NCBI GenBank assembly: GCA_026399095.1
Contig: JAPLRP010000019.1
Location: 1-64,000 of the forward strand
Source of the DNA: Methylococcales bacterium
GTDB lineage: Bacteria > Pseudomonadota > Gammaproteobacteria > Methylococcales > Methylomonadaceae
Length of the DNA stretch: 64,000 nt
Direction: 5' to 3'
Both the position numbers and the translations under genes were made by a program. Under the pieces are notes generated by a model. The model did not search any database. It had not been told where the DNA came from and saw only the letters and a list, made by a program, of their open reading frames with translations. Positions 45,622-54,037 of this stretch are shown here, piece after piece. Numbering within the stretch: the first letter of the stretch is position 1; each line of letters starts with the position of its first letter.

Positions 45622-46263
45622 ATGAATGATAACAACGCTGACAGTTTAGTTTATTTGGTTGATGATGAATTTGCGATTCGTGATTCCTTAGCGCTTATTA
45701 TTGAATCAACCGGGCTAACGGTTAGAAGTTTTGAATCAGCAGAAGACTTTTTAAATAATTATAGTTTTAATCATACTGGCTGCCTAATCTTGGATGTTAG
45801 GATGCCTGAGATGAGTGGCCTTGAACTTCAGGATGAATTATTAGCTAGAGGCATTTCCATTCCAATTATATTTATAAGTGGGCATGCCAGAGTTTCAGAC
45901 TCCGCAAAAGCTTTTAGATCCGGTGCGGTTGATTTTCTGGAAAAACCATTTGACTATGAACTTCTATTGGAGCGAATCAAAGAGGCGCTTCAAAAGGACG
46001 TTGCCAACAGGAAGCAGCTTAATGAGTATCTTACTATAAAAAATCGCCTCGATTACTTAACTGTTCGCGAGCAAGAGCTACTTTCTCTGATAGTAAAGGG
46101 TTATTCAAATAAAGAAATGGCAAAAGAGCTGGGTATCAGTAATCGTACGGTGGAAGCCCATCGGGCACGTATCATGAGAAAAATGCAGGCAGAAAATCTT
46201 GCAGATTTAATGGTGTTGGCTGCGCGTTCAGACGTTTTAAATGATAAATTTAGCCAAGAGTAG
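45622..46263 (+). CDS. FixJ/NarL-like response regulator
   Basis: A 213-residue regulator. The receiver has acidic residues D14 and D15, phospho-acceptor D58 (LILDVRMPEMSG) and a Lys in FLEKPFD. The LuxR-type HTH is LTVREQELLSLIVKGYSNKEMAKELGISNRTVEAHRARIMRKM. Same strand as the kinase, 7 bases away, so they form a pair. In FixLJ systems the pair responds to oxygen, but no heme-binding residue can be named in the PAS domains here. Confidence 0.94.
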   Translation: MNDNNADSLVYLVDDEFAIRDSLALIIESTGLTVRSFESAEDFLNNYSFNHTGCLILDVRMPEMSGLELQDELLARGISIPIIFISGHARVSDSAKAFRSGAVDFLEKPFDYELLLERIKEALQKDVANRKQLNEYLTIKNRLDYLTVREQELLSLIVKGYSNKEMAKELGISNRTVEAHRARIMRKMQAENLADLMVLAARSDVLNDKFSQE

Positions 46264-46352
46264 GTATTTATACGGATTGTCAACTTAGGTATTTTGTTTA
46301 TAAAATGCTTAACGGAGACAAACTCTTTGCATTACAAAGGCCAGGAGGGGAA

Positions 46353-46544
46353 ATGAAAAACGAACACACTTCAATAAATGATATTTATAGCGGCGGCATA
46401 GATCTTGATGAATTTCGGGAGATGGTTGCTAAAAATGCCTACTATAGAGCAGAAAAAAGAGCTTTTGACGCCGGTCATGAATTAGAAGACTGGCTTGAAG
46501 CTGAGCGGGAAATTAGTAGTCAGCGCCGATATTGGCTTCGATAA
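46353..46544 (+). CDS. DUF2934 small protein
   Basis: A 63-residue protein of the DUF2934 family (MVAKNAYYRAEKRAFDAGHELEDWLEAEREI), recognised from the conserved A-Y-x-R-A and GH-x2-DW-x2-AE pattern. The ATG at 46353 has a perfect AGGAGG site; an upstream start at 46305 lacks one. Function unknown; such proteins often accompany stress genes. It follows the response regulator by about 90 bases and may belong to its regulon (inference). Confidence 0.8.
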   Translation: MKNEHTSINDIYSGGIDLDEFREMVAKNAYYRAEKRAFDAGHELEDWLEAEREISSQRRYWLR

Positions 46545-46805
46545 TTAGCTAGGAAGGATTTTTGACAACCTATAAGTTACAAAGAATCTTTTGGTTTTAA
46601 GGTGATTTATGACTCCCTTAAATAAAATAAAGTCTCAAAGATACACTATTCTTAATAAGTGGTGAGCTTCGTGTCTCGGTTTTTTAGCTGAAGTCATTAC
46701 AAAGTATTGTAATCCGGTAAATGGTTGGTTTTTAGTAAATAGACACATTTATTTAAAGTCAGTCATTAGAAGAGATAATTGACTATTCAAGCAGTGGTAT
46801 TTAAG

Positions 46806-47483
46806 ATGAAACGTAACAAAATAATTGATGGTTGCATACGCGACAAACTCAAACAGCACAAGTACTGTATTGCTTTTCATGAGGCAGGGCATGCCGCTGC
46901 CATTTATTTAAATAACAAAGCCAGGAATTTGCCCCCTATTTTTTTTCAAATTATATTTAAGGATATAAGTGAATCTCCAGACTATAATCGATCAGCTTAC
47001 CAATCAACCGCTGATGATAGTGTCGCAAGAGTTGAAGGTGGACGCTTAATACAATCGTTACCCTTCACAGTTGATGGTATGGCGCATAAATTGATTGAAC
47101 AAAATGAAGCTATAACTCCTTTGGTAAAAGACTATTTAATTGCCTATGAAGCTGACATTATTAACTTGCTGGTTGGCCCCTTGGCGGAGGCTAAATATGT
47201 ATATAACAGGGACGATGAATTGTTTAATCATACCTTGGTCAATTTAAAATCACTTAAAAATTATGGCGGTGATTCTGATCTTGCCTTGGTTCGTGAATAT
47301 GTAGAGAGTTTTTCTAAATGCAAGAAGTTACAAGATGCAAAAATGGACGAAATGTTTGGCCTAGCCTGTGAGTTTATCAGTGATGCTTCAAACTGGAAAG
47401 CCATTACCAAGCTGGCTGATTTTATACTTAAAAGTAACAAAAATATTATCAGTTGCGAAGAGGTTGCTTCTGTACTTGCCTAG
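46806..47483 (+). CDS. M41/FtsH-peptidase-like zinc protease without AAA domain
   Basis: About 225 residues. The zinc motif HEAGH (H25-E26-x2-H29) lies in CIAFHEAGHAAAIYL, and the later NYGGDSDLALVREYV resembles the third-ligand region of M41 peptidases, preceded by EADIINLLVGPLAEAKYV. There is no Walker motif or transmembrane helix, so the FtsH ATPase is missing. Likely an uncoupled peptidase or a non-catalytic relative. ATG 46806 is the first good start. It follows the two-component/DUF2934 set. Confidence 0.75.
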   Translation: MKRNKIIDGCIRDKLKQHKYCIAFHEAGHAAAIYLNNKARNLPPIFFQIIFKDISESPDYNRSAYQSTADDSVARVEGGRLIQSLPFTVDGMAHKLIEQNEAITPLVKDYLIAYEADIINLLVGPLAEAKYVYNRDDELFNHTLVNLKSLKNYGGDSDLALVREYVESFSKCKKLQDAKMDEMFGLACEFISDASNWKAITKLADFILKSNKNIISCEEVASVLA

Positions 47484-47504
47484 AAAAACTTTCAGCCTAA
47501 AAAC

Positions 47505-47524
47505 AAATAAGAGTGGTCTTATTT
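47505..47524 (+). terminator. Hairpin after M41-like peptidase gene
   Basis: AAATAAGA (47505-47512) / TCTTATTT (47517-47524) with a 4-base loop lies 22 bases after the stop. The stem is AT-rich and no T run follows, so it is a weak candidate. Confidence 0.45.
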
Positions 47525-48180
47525 AGATGGGTATTTGGTTTTTTGCCTATTTGTAAGCGCAACGGAGTAACTTTATAGCGCTAATTTAGTACTTGTCACT
47601 TATAAATTACGATTTATTTTTGTTAACTTAAAAGAATAGAGTTGATACAAGCGGTGGTTAATTTTAGGGCTAATAAAAATTACAGGTTAACGGGAGCAAT
47701 TCCATGTGTTTAAGCTGCATTTAAATTACTTTATATACAATAAGTTAAAAATACCATTGGCTATAATGATATGATTCTACTCGTATGATCTTTGCTTTAA
47801 TTAGGTGAGAGAGTGTTTTTGCCCTTCTGGATTAAAGATTTATTTTTTGGTCGAGGTATTCGAAAAATACCAGGTTTTTGATAATTCGCTTATGTTTTTT
47901 CTTTTAAGAATTAGACAAGTAGGTTATGATAATATCAGGTTGTTAAAGTATTTTAACAGGTAACTTTGGGTTTTAATTTTTTTTGATAAAAATTTTTTAA
48001 CTTTTTTTGATGCTGGATTGAACCTTTATTAAGTTTGCTGCAATTAACGTTTAACAACGATAAAGTTTATTCTTAACGGATCATAAAAAAATGGATTATT
48101 TATGATTCAAATAAAATTAAAGAATAGTGCAATAACATAAAACTTACCAACAAAGACTTCAGATTTAAGGCTTACATATC
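47525..48180. other. AT-rich gene-free spacer
   Basis: No coding frame or RNA gene is evident. Several short AT inverted repeats occur (for example TGTTAAA near 47940). The region lies between the stand-alone peptidase and a truncated transposase and is probably decayed mobile DNA. Confidence 0.4.
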
Positions 48181-48462
48181 ATGATTAAAATTAAAGAAAT
48201 TTCAGAAGAAGAAAAAATAACCCTGGAAAATATGAAAAAGAATCATCCAGGTTACATGCCTCGCATGAGAGCACATGCTGTTTTATTGAGTGAATCAGGA
48301 TTTGAGCTTCAAGAATTATCTGAAATATTTGGCGTATGCAGACAAACAACAGCAACTTGGCTAAAAGCATGGTCAAAAGGTGGTGTTTCTGCTTTACTTG
48401 ACAAGCCTCGCAGTGGTCGGCCACGTAAAGTCACTGCTGAAGACCATCAAGCGTCTACATAA
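48181..48462 (+). pseudogene. IS630-family transposase fragment (N-terminal HTH)
   Basis: A 93-residue frame with a winged-helix/HTH domain (ELSEIFGVCRQTTATWLKAWSKGGVSALLDKPRSGRPRKVTAED) typical of IS630-Tc1 transposase N-termini. It stops where the linker should lead into the DDE catalytic domain, which is not found downstream. The terminus (HQAST) is frame junk. A remnant of an insertion sequence, or a domesticated HTH protein if expressed. Confidence 0.75.
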
Positions 48463-48593
48463 TTTAAACTGACTCTTAGTATTTTATCAAAAGACCTTGG
48501 TTGCAATAATCAGGGTTTAAATGGCATATGCTTCATATCAAATATCAGTCCAACAGTTTTGTGTGTAGCGTTATCATTAACATGTTTTGCTCC

Positions 48594-48918
48594 TTACTCT
48601 CTAGCTATAATTTCAAAGCCATTTGACGCACTTTCTACTTTTGATGCTTTGATAGCCTTTCTATTTTCACTGGGGTCAATCCCATCTGCTATTTAGGCTT
48701 CTTGCAGAGTCTTTTTTTTCTCTGGTTTGTTTTAAGGTGGTTTCTGGGTAAACTCCTAGTGTTAATGTTTTTCTTTTATCTGCAAATCGATAATCAAGTC
48801 TAAAGTATTTGCTGCTATTTTTGTGTACAAGTAATTGCATTCATTTTTCATCTGAAAGCTTGTAAGACTTATCAGGTTTAGGTTTTGCATTCTTTATGGC
48901 GGTATCTGAAAGGGGCAT
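48594..48918 (-). pseudogene. Decayed P4-type tyrosine integrase, N-terminal remnant
   Basis: Read on the minus strand from ATG 48918, the sequence gives MPLSDTAIKNAKPKPDKSYK, then after an in-frame stop KYFRLDYRFADKRKTLTLGVYPETTL and, after a frameshift, ADGIDPSENRKAIKASK...FEIIARE. This is the arm-binding (DUF4102) N-terminus of P4-type integrases. Homology seems to continue past the TAA at 48594 to about 48515. The catalytic R-H-R-Y domain is missing. Lying just downstream of tRNA-Cys, it marks a vanished island. Confidence 0.8.
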
Positions 48919-49013
48919 GACGGCATAAGATTCAAATTATTTTAATATACCGCTAGCTATCCGCCACTAATGACGGTATGTCAATATATCTAAATGTACT
49001 TCGTTGGACAATA

Positions 49014-49046
49014 AAAAACCCGCTAAGCCATGTGACTTGCGGGTTT
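49014..49046 (-). terminator. Terminator downstream of tRNA-Cys
   Basis: AAACCCGC pairs with GCGGGTTT (49016-49023 / 49039-49046), and on the minus strand a T tract follows. It lies 34 bases after the tRNA-Cys 3' end. Confidence 0.7.
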
Positions 49047-49079
49047 CTGTATGTCTTTGTATCTGTCTGAATCAACCTG

Positions 49080-49153
49080 TGGAGGTTGCGGGCGGAATCG
49101 AACCGCCGTAGATGGCTTTGCAGGCCACTGCATAACCATTTTGCTACGCAACC
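49080..49153 (-). tRNA. tRNA-Cys (GCA)
   Basis: On the minus strand a 74-nt cloverleaf including encoded CCA. The acceptor stem GGTTGCG pairs with CGCAACC, the anticodon loop contains GCA, and the T arm has GGTTCGATTCC. The encoded CCA is at 49080-49082. Confidence 0.95.
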
Positions 49154-49166
49154 ATAAAGGTAAAAT

Positions 49167-49196
49167 AAAAAAGCCGCGATGATTCGCGGCTTTTTT
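49167..49196. terminator. Bidirectional hairpin between the two tRNA genes
   Basis: AAAAAAGCCGCGA (49167-49179) pairs with TCGCGGCTTTTTT (49184-49196) around a 4-base loop, with T runs on both strands. It is between tRNA-Gly (upstream on minus) and tRNA-Cys, so the two tRNAs may be separately transcribed or processed. Confidence 0.7.
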
Positions 49197-49205
49197 ATTT
49201 TATAT

Positions 49206-49280
49206 TGGAGCGGGAAACGAGATTCGAACTCGCGACCCCAACCTTGGCAAGGTTGTGCTCTACCACTGAGCTATTCCCGC
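49206..49280 (-). tRNA. tRNA-Gly (GCC)
   Basis: On the minus strand a cloverleaf of about 75 nt including CCA. The acceptor GCGGGAA pairs with TTCCCGC, the D arm is AGCTCAGTGGTAGAGC, the anticodon is GCC within CTTGCCAAGG, and the T arm has GGTTCGAATC-type sequence. Confidence 0.95.
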
Positions 49281-49336
49281 ACTTAAATCAATTAGAGTAT
49301 TATATATATTTTAAAAACGCTGTCAATTGATATTTA

Positions 49337-49855
49337 TCACTGAATATCAATTGCTAAAGCCCAAGCTTCGTTTCCTTTGCAGTCGCCATTCTCAATTCTG
49401 ACTTTTGCATAGGCTTTTTGCTTTCCATAAGCATCTGAAAATTCGAGTACTGAAACCGGTGTTCCTTGTGGAATATGTTGGCAAACACCTGCTCTGTCTG
49501 CTTCTTCGGTATCATCATAAGCCGCAATAGTGCCAGGAGTTCCAACCAATCGAACAGTCGCGGAAGGATCATAAGAGTTAGCACTTTTTAGTGTGTATTG
49601 TTGACCTATTACAAGGTCTTTAAGAACAGGGCCTGTTAGAAGCGGTTTTGAGCTACTGCCACCCATTGACATCATTAGAACAAGAAGGACGACTATGCCG
49701 CCTATACTTCCAAAAAACACTTTAGGATTTGTTTCTTTTAAGCTTAAAAAAGAAGAAATAAAACTGCCGCCACTGCTTGGTGACGAATCAACTGTTGGAT
49801 TAGTATCTTCTGTTTTTACGATTTCTTCTTGATTGGCGTTATCTTCAGTGCTCAT
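49337..49855 (-). CDS. Hypothetical single-pass membrane protein
   Basis: A 172-residue protein: an acidic, Ser/Thr-rich cytoplasmic N-terminus (about 45 residues), one transmembrane helix (FFGSIGGIVVLLVLMMSMGG), then an extracytoplasmic domain with two cysteines (AGVCQHI and NGDCKGN). The C-terminal domain resembles an SH3-like fold in layout (QGTPVSVLEFSDAYGKQKAYAKVRI), but this is only impression. No family recognised. The gene is alone, directly upstream of the tRNAs on the same strand. Confidence 0.65.
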   Translation of the reverse strand: MSTEDNANQEEIVKTEDTNPTVDSSPSSGGSFISSFLSLKETNPKVFFGSIGGIVVLLVLMMSMGGSSSKPLLTGPVLKDLVIGQQYTLKSANSYDPSATVRLVGTPGTIAAYDDTEEADRAGVCQHIPQGTPVSVLEFSDAYGKQKAYAKVRIENGDCKGNEAWALAIDIQ

Positions 49856-50203
49856 TTCTCATCCTCATATTAGTTTGATTATATTTATTATAATTATAAA
49901 TATTGCTTAATGAATTAGTTTAATTTTAACCAAGCAATAGGCAAGCGTTGTTAGTAAATCATTTAATTTAACAAAAAAGTAGGCACTTTATTAAAAGTAT
50001 ACCTACTAGATTGGTAAACTTACCACAATGACAAAACTTTTCAAGTGCTTAATAGCACTTTTCTGTCAGAATTTACACTATACTTTAAGATTAAATGATG
50101 TTGTAGCCTTTTTTACAGGACGGCTGTTTTTCTGGTTTTTAGTACTAACTAATAACAATTATCTATAGGGTAAGGGATCAACTCAAATGAATCCGTTGAA
50201 TTT
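49856..50203. other. Gene-free spacer with hairpins
   Basis: AAGTGCT (50043-50049) / AGCACTT (50054-50060) with loop TAAT is a terminator-like hairpin beyond the end of the ABC operon. A GTAGG...CCTAC inverted pair is at about 49980-50008. No frame or RNA gene is convincing. Confidence 0.4.
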
Positions 50204-51007
50204 TTAACCTCCTCCTTTTTTAACCATCATGCCTTTTGATGGATTATAGCCAATGATGGCAGCCGTCATAAACAGCATAAAAGCACACAAGGTATAAATA
50301 AAGGCGTATTTATTAAACTGTCCATACAAGGCAAAACGTATTAATTCAACTGCTTGAGAAAACGGGTTGTATTGCGCCATTTGGCTAAGCAGTACACTGG
50401 ATTCTTTCATTTTCCATAAAGGATACAGTGCGGTTGACATAAAAAACATCGGAAAAATGACAAAATTCATGACGCCGGCAAAATTTTCCAGTTGTTTTAT
50501 GAAGGATGATAATAATAATCCCAGTGCCCCCAGCATTAATCCGGACAGCATCAAGGTTGGCAATACCCACAAGTAGCCTTGCCATGGGGCATGAATGTCA
50601 TAAAACCAGGCAATAGCTAAAAACACATAGACCTGCAAGATGGATACGCCTGTGCCTGCCAGTAATTTACTGAGCAATAAAAACCATCGCGGTAACGGAC
50701 AGACCATCAGTATGCGCATACTGCCCATTTCCCGATCATAAACCATGGATAATGAACTCTGCATGCCGTTAAAGAGCTGTATCATGCCAATCAGTCCCGG
50801 CGTAATATAAACTTCATACAGAATGTAGGTTTCGTAAGGCGGTGTGATGGCAAGCCCCAAGGCCGCTCTAAAGCCGGCGGCAAAAACAAACAGCCAGACC
50901 AACGGCCTGACCAGTGCGGAAATAAAGCGTTCCCGTTGAGTAACAAATCGCCATAATTCACGTCCGATAATGCCCCACATTGCCCGCCAGTAATGCATCA
51001 TGTTCAT
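50204..51007 (-). CDS. ABC-2 type permease of alcohol/PQQ-associated ABC system
   Basis: A 267-residue ABC-2 type membrane protein with six helices. The N-terminal cytoplasmic FVTQRERFISALVRPLVWLFVF and the conserved QLFNGMQSSLSMVYDREMGSMRILMVCPL are typical of PedC-like permeases. It is the last of four coupled genes (permease, ATPase, propeller, binding protein) found near PQQ-alcohol dehydrogenase clusters in other bacteria. It probably exports or inserts a factor needed for alcohol oxidation; the substrate is unknown. Confidence 0.85.
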   Translation of the reverse strand: MNMMHYWRAMWGIIGRELWRFVTQRERFISALVRPLVWLFVFAAGFRAALGLAITPPYETYILYEVYITPGLIGMIQLFNGMQSSLSMVYDREMGSMRILMVCPLPRWFLLLSKLLAGTGVSILQVYVFLAIAWFYDIHAPWQGYLWVLPTLMLSGLMLGALGLLLSSFIKQLENFAGVMNFVIFPMFFMSTALYPLWKMKESSVLLSQMAQYNPFSQAVELIRFALYGQFNKYAFIYTLCAFMLFMTAAIIGYNPSKGMMVKKGGG

Positions 51008-51744
51008 GCCTGCCCGCCTTGTGTCAAGTTGTAAAAAGCATCTTTTACCATGGTCGTATTCGTTATTTTTAAAACGTCATCCACTGTGCCATTGGCTTTT
51101 ATTTGGCCTTTATGCAGCACGATTAAATGATCGTTCGGATAAATTTCATCGATTAAATGGCTCGCCCATAAAACCGCCAGTTTTTCATCAACGGCCAACT
51201 GATGCACATAGTCAACAATAGCTAACCGGCTGGGTACATCCAGGCCCACAGTCGGCTCATCCAGCAATAACAAGGCCGGTTTATGCAGTAATGCACGGGC
51301 AATTTCTACGCGACGTCGATGCCCGCCATTAAGTTGGCGAATTTTCTCAAACCGTCGATCAAACATGTTTAAGCGTTCCAGCTCTTTCTGAATCCGTTGC
51401 ACGGCTTCTTTACGTCCCAAGCCATGCAAGGCGGTGTGGTAACGTAAATTTTGCATGACGGTTAAATCCATATCCAGGGTGGTTTGTTGAAAAACTACGC
51501 CCAGCTTTGCCAAGGCTTGGCGAGTTTGCTGCTTAATATCAAAACCACACAACTCGATACGACCTTCATGGGTGTCATACAAGCGGGTGATTAACGAAAA
51601 CAACGTGCTCTTACCGGCACCGTTAGGGCCCAAGAGCAAGGTGCATTCACCGGCACATATCTTAAAACTGACCTGATCCAGCGCTTTCTTGCCACTGTAA
51701 GAAAAACTCAAGTTTTCGATGGATAATGCGATGGCTGGCTTCAT
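51004..51744 (-). CDS. ABC transporter ATP-binding protein, PQQ/alcohol-associated
   Basis: A 246-residue ATPase with Walker A GPNGAGKST, signature LNGGHRRRVEIARA (an NGGH variant of the canonical SGGQ) and Walker B LLLLDEPTVGLD. It overlaps the permease start by 4 bases (ATGA). The signature variant and partners match the PQQ-dependent alcohol dehydrogenase-associated ABC ATPases. Confidence 0.88.
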   Translation of the reverse strand: MKPAIALSIENLSFSYSGKKALDQVSFKICAGECTLLLGPNGAGKSTLFSLITRLYDTHEGRIELCGFDIKQQTRQALAKLGVVFQQTTLDMDLTVMQNLRYHTALHGLGRKEAVQRIQKELERLNMFDRRFEKIRQLNGGHRRRVEIARALLHKPALLLLDEPTVGLDVPSRLAIVDYVHQLAVDEKLAVLWASHLIDEIYPNDHLIVLHKGQIKANGTVDDVLKITNTTMVKDAFYNLTQGGQA

Positions 51745-52709
51745 GGTTTTACCACTACGCCCCAGGGATAATTTCCCACGCCAACTGATTTAGTCACAGT
51801 TTGATTTTCCAAATCAATAATGGAGATATCGTTACTGGTGCCGTTGGTGGTATAAAGACGTTTTTGATCAGGAGAAAAAGCCAGATTCCAAACCCGTTGG
51901 CCGACCAACAGCGTTTTTTCAACTTCAAACGTTTTGCCATTAATCACGGCCACACGATTTGCAGGTCCCAAGGCTACATAGCCTCTATTGCTGTCTTTAT
52001 CAATGACTACGCCTACCGGCTGAATTTTATCGGCAGTCACACCGGAAACCTCAAACTTGATGGTTTTGATGATTTGCTGGGTCTTGGTATCCAGAATCAT
52101 TAAGGTGCCGGCCATTTCTGAAGTGACCCACAATTGCTGGCTATCTGCGGTAAAACCAACGGCTCTCGGACGTGGATCAACCAGCGTGTTTTCAATGATC
52201 GTGTTGGTTTTGGTATCAATCCAGTGCACCATATTAGTGGTTTCTGAAGCGCTAATCAGCCACTTATTATCGGGACTAACAGTAATGCCTTCGGGTTCCA
52301 CGCCGACCTTGATTTGCTTGATGACTTTCTTTTTGGCAATATCAATAACCGTCACCAAGCTATCATCTTCGTTTGATACGTAGATCTTGTCACCGGCAGG
52401 ATTTAAAGCAAAAGTCTCAGGATCATCACCCGACGGTAATTTGCCGAGTTCTTTTAAGGTTTCGGCATCAATTATTTTTATCGTGTTGTCGTCACTGGTG
52501 GCGATGTATAGCAACTTGTTATCTGGGCTGAGGGCAATACCCCGGGGGCGTTGACCTATCGGCACCGTTTTGGTTAGCTTGCGGGTTATCGGATCAACCA
52601 CCGCTAGCGCATTATCTTTTTCCAGTGTGACAAAAACGGTTTCAGCGTGAACGGGTCCTGCCAATGCGAGTGCTAAAAATACACCTAAGCCCTGTTTTTT
52701 CAATATCAT
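51741..52709 (-). CDS. PQQ-associated YVTN-family beta-propeller protein
   Basis: A 322-residue periplasmic propeller with a signal peptide ending PVHAE. Repeats of the type S-P-D-N-K-x-L-Y-I and V-I-D-x-x-T are seen seven or so times (LSPDNKLLYIATSDDNTIKIIDA, FSPDQKRLYTTNGTSNDISIIDL). It overlaps the ATPase by 4 bases and follows the binding protein immediately, so it belongs to the operon. It probably binds a ligand or partner of the ABC transporter. Confidence 0.88.
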   Translation of the reverse strand: MILKKQGLGVFLALALAGPVHAETVFVTLEKDNALAVVDPITRKLTKTVPIGQRPRGIALSPDNKLLYIATSDDNTIKIIDAETLKELGKLPSGDDPETFALNPAGDKIYVSNEDDSLVTVIDIAKKKVIKQIKVGVEPEGITVSPDNKWLISASETTNMVHWIDTKTNTIIENTLVDPRPRAVGFTADSQQLWVTSEMAGTLMILDTKTQQIIKTIKFEVSGVTADKIQPVGVVIDKDSNRGYVALGPANRVAVINGKTFEVEKTLLVGQRVWNLAFSPDQKRLYTTNGTSNDISIIDLENQTVTKSVGVGNYPWGVVVKP

Positions 52710-53906
52710 TTATTTATCCCACTTACATTGTGATTCAGGTTGATCATAACCTAAAGTATCCAATTCGGTTTTTGGATGTAAAAAGCCTTCAATGGGCGCA
52801 ACAGCGACTAATGATCTAGGCGCTACCAGTAAAACAGGTTGCCGTAACTGACCATCCCACGACCGAAAGGACAAAGGATTGCCCGTGTAGCCATTTAAGG
52901 CAAAGGCATCGCTTAGCATGTAATCTTTGACGGTGTTTAATTTGTTGGCATTGGTGCGTGTAGCGGCTTCACCGATGGCTCTAACAGCCAAATAAGCCGC
53001 ATAATCGGGCTCTTCCATCCAGCGCCCCGCTTTTTCTTTAAAGCGGTTTTGAATCTGTACTGCGCCCCATTGTTCATGTGTTTTGTGCCAAGGCGTAGCA
53101 ATTAGACCTTGAGTACCGATTACAGGTCTTGGAATCCAGGTGCGATAATCCAAATAGTCACCAAACTGACCCTGTTCATCCGCCACCACCAAGACATCAT
53201 AATCATCATCGGTTTGGGTAAATACCGCCACATCCGATTGTATAGTGCGTCTTGCATCGTAGGTATGTTCCCAAGTTTTTTCTGCCACTATATTCATGCC
53301 AAAACGTTTGGCAGAGCGCTTAATCGCATCAGCAAATAAACGATCTTCTTGAGCCTGGCCGATTATTAGAAACCATTTAGTCCAGCGTTTTTTCATCATA
53401 TATTGCGCCAAGGCGTCAGCACGCATGGCGCGACTGGGCAGCAGGTGCAAAACATTACGGCGGCATTGCTCATTGCGCAACGCATCATCCACCGTTGCCA
53501 CATCAAATAACAGCATTTTTTTGGCAGCAGGCAAATCAGAAAGTTGGTTTAATTGTACCGCTGGTAAATTAACCACAACATATTGAAATTTACTGCTGAT
53601 TTCTTTATTAAAAGTATCGGTAACAGCACCCTCCAGCGGTGCTATGAATGTTTTTAAATTAAATTGCTGCCCGGTAAATTCTCCAGTGGTATTATCATCA
53701 TCAATACCCAGTTCTGCACCAATGATGCCTTTATTTTTAATGAAAGGATCCCAACTGGAGAGTTGTGGAGGGATTGCTTGTTCTTGGCTTAAATAGGCGA
53801 TATTAATTTGCTGTTTAGGTTTTGCACAAACAAGACTGGCATTTAATAACAGAAAAATTAATAAAAAAGATATCAGTCCATGAAAGGCTGTGTTGTTTGA
53901 TTGCAT
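52710..53906 (-). CDS. Periplasmic binding protein of PQQ-associated ABC system
   Basis: A 398-residue periplasmic protein with a signal peptide (about 1-28, cut after VCA). The fold is that of amino-acid or branched-chain type binding proteins (two lobes; KWFLIIGQAQEDRLFADAIKRSAKRF, DVAVFTQTDDDYDVLVVADE). Phrases such as GAQWDPFIKNKG-like opening (LSSWDPFIKNKGIIGAELG) match the PQQ-dependent alcohol dehydrogenase-associated group. First gene of its operon; the next starts immediately at the stop. Confidence 0.87.
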   Translation of the reverse strand: MQSNNTAFHGLISFLLIFLLLNASLVCAKPKQQINIAYLSQEQAIPPQLSSWDPFIKNKGIIGAELGIDDDNTTGEFTGQQFNLKTFIAPLEGAVTDTFNKEISSKFQYVVVNLPAVQLNQLSDLPAAKKMLLFDVATVDDALRNEQCRRNVLHLLPSRAMRADALAQYMMKKRWTKWFLIIGQAQEDRLFADAIKRSAKRFGMNIVAEKTWEHTYDARRTIQSDVAVFTQTDDDYDVLVVADEQGQFGDYLDYRTWIPRPVIGTQGLIATPWHKTHEQWGAVQIQNRFKEKAGRWMEEPDYAAYLAVRAIGEAATRTNANKLNTVKDYMLSDAFALNGYTGNPLSFRSWDGQLRQPVLLVAPRSLVAVAPIEGFLHPKTELDTLGYDQPESQCKWDK

Positions 53907-54037
53907 TTGATGTTAACAATAAAAGTTCGTATTTGCCAATTCTAACGGATTCAAAAAATTTTTTTTAGTTTTCGTATAAGTATAATTAATTTCAGTTTAT
54001 TTTTAGAGTTTAGCTTCAATTTAAAGACCTATCTAAA

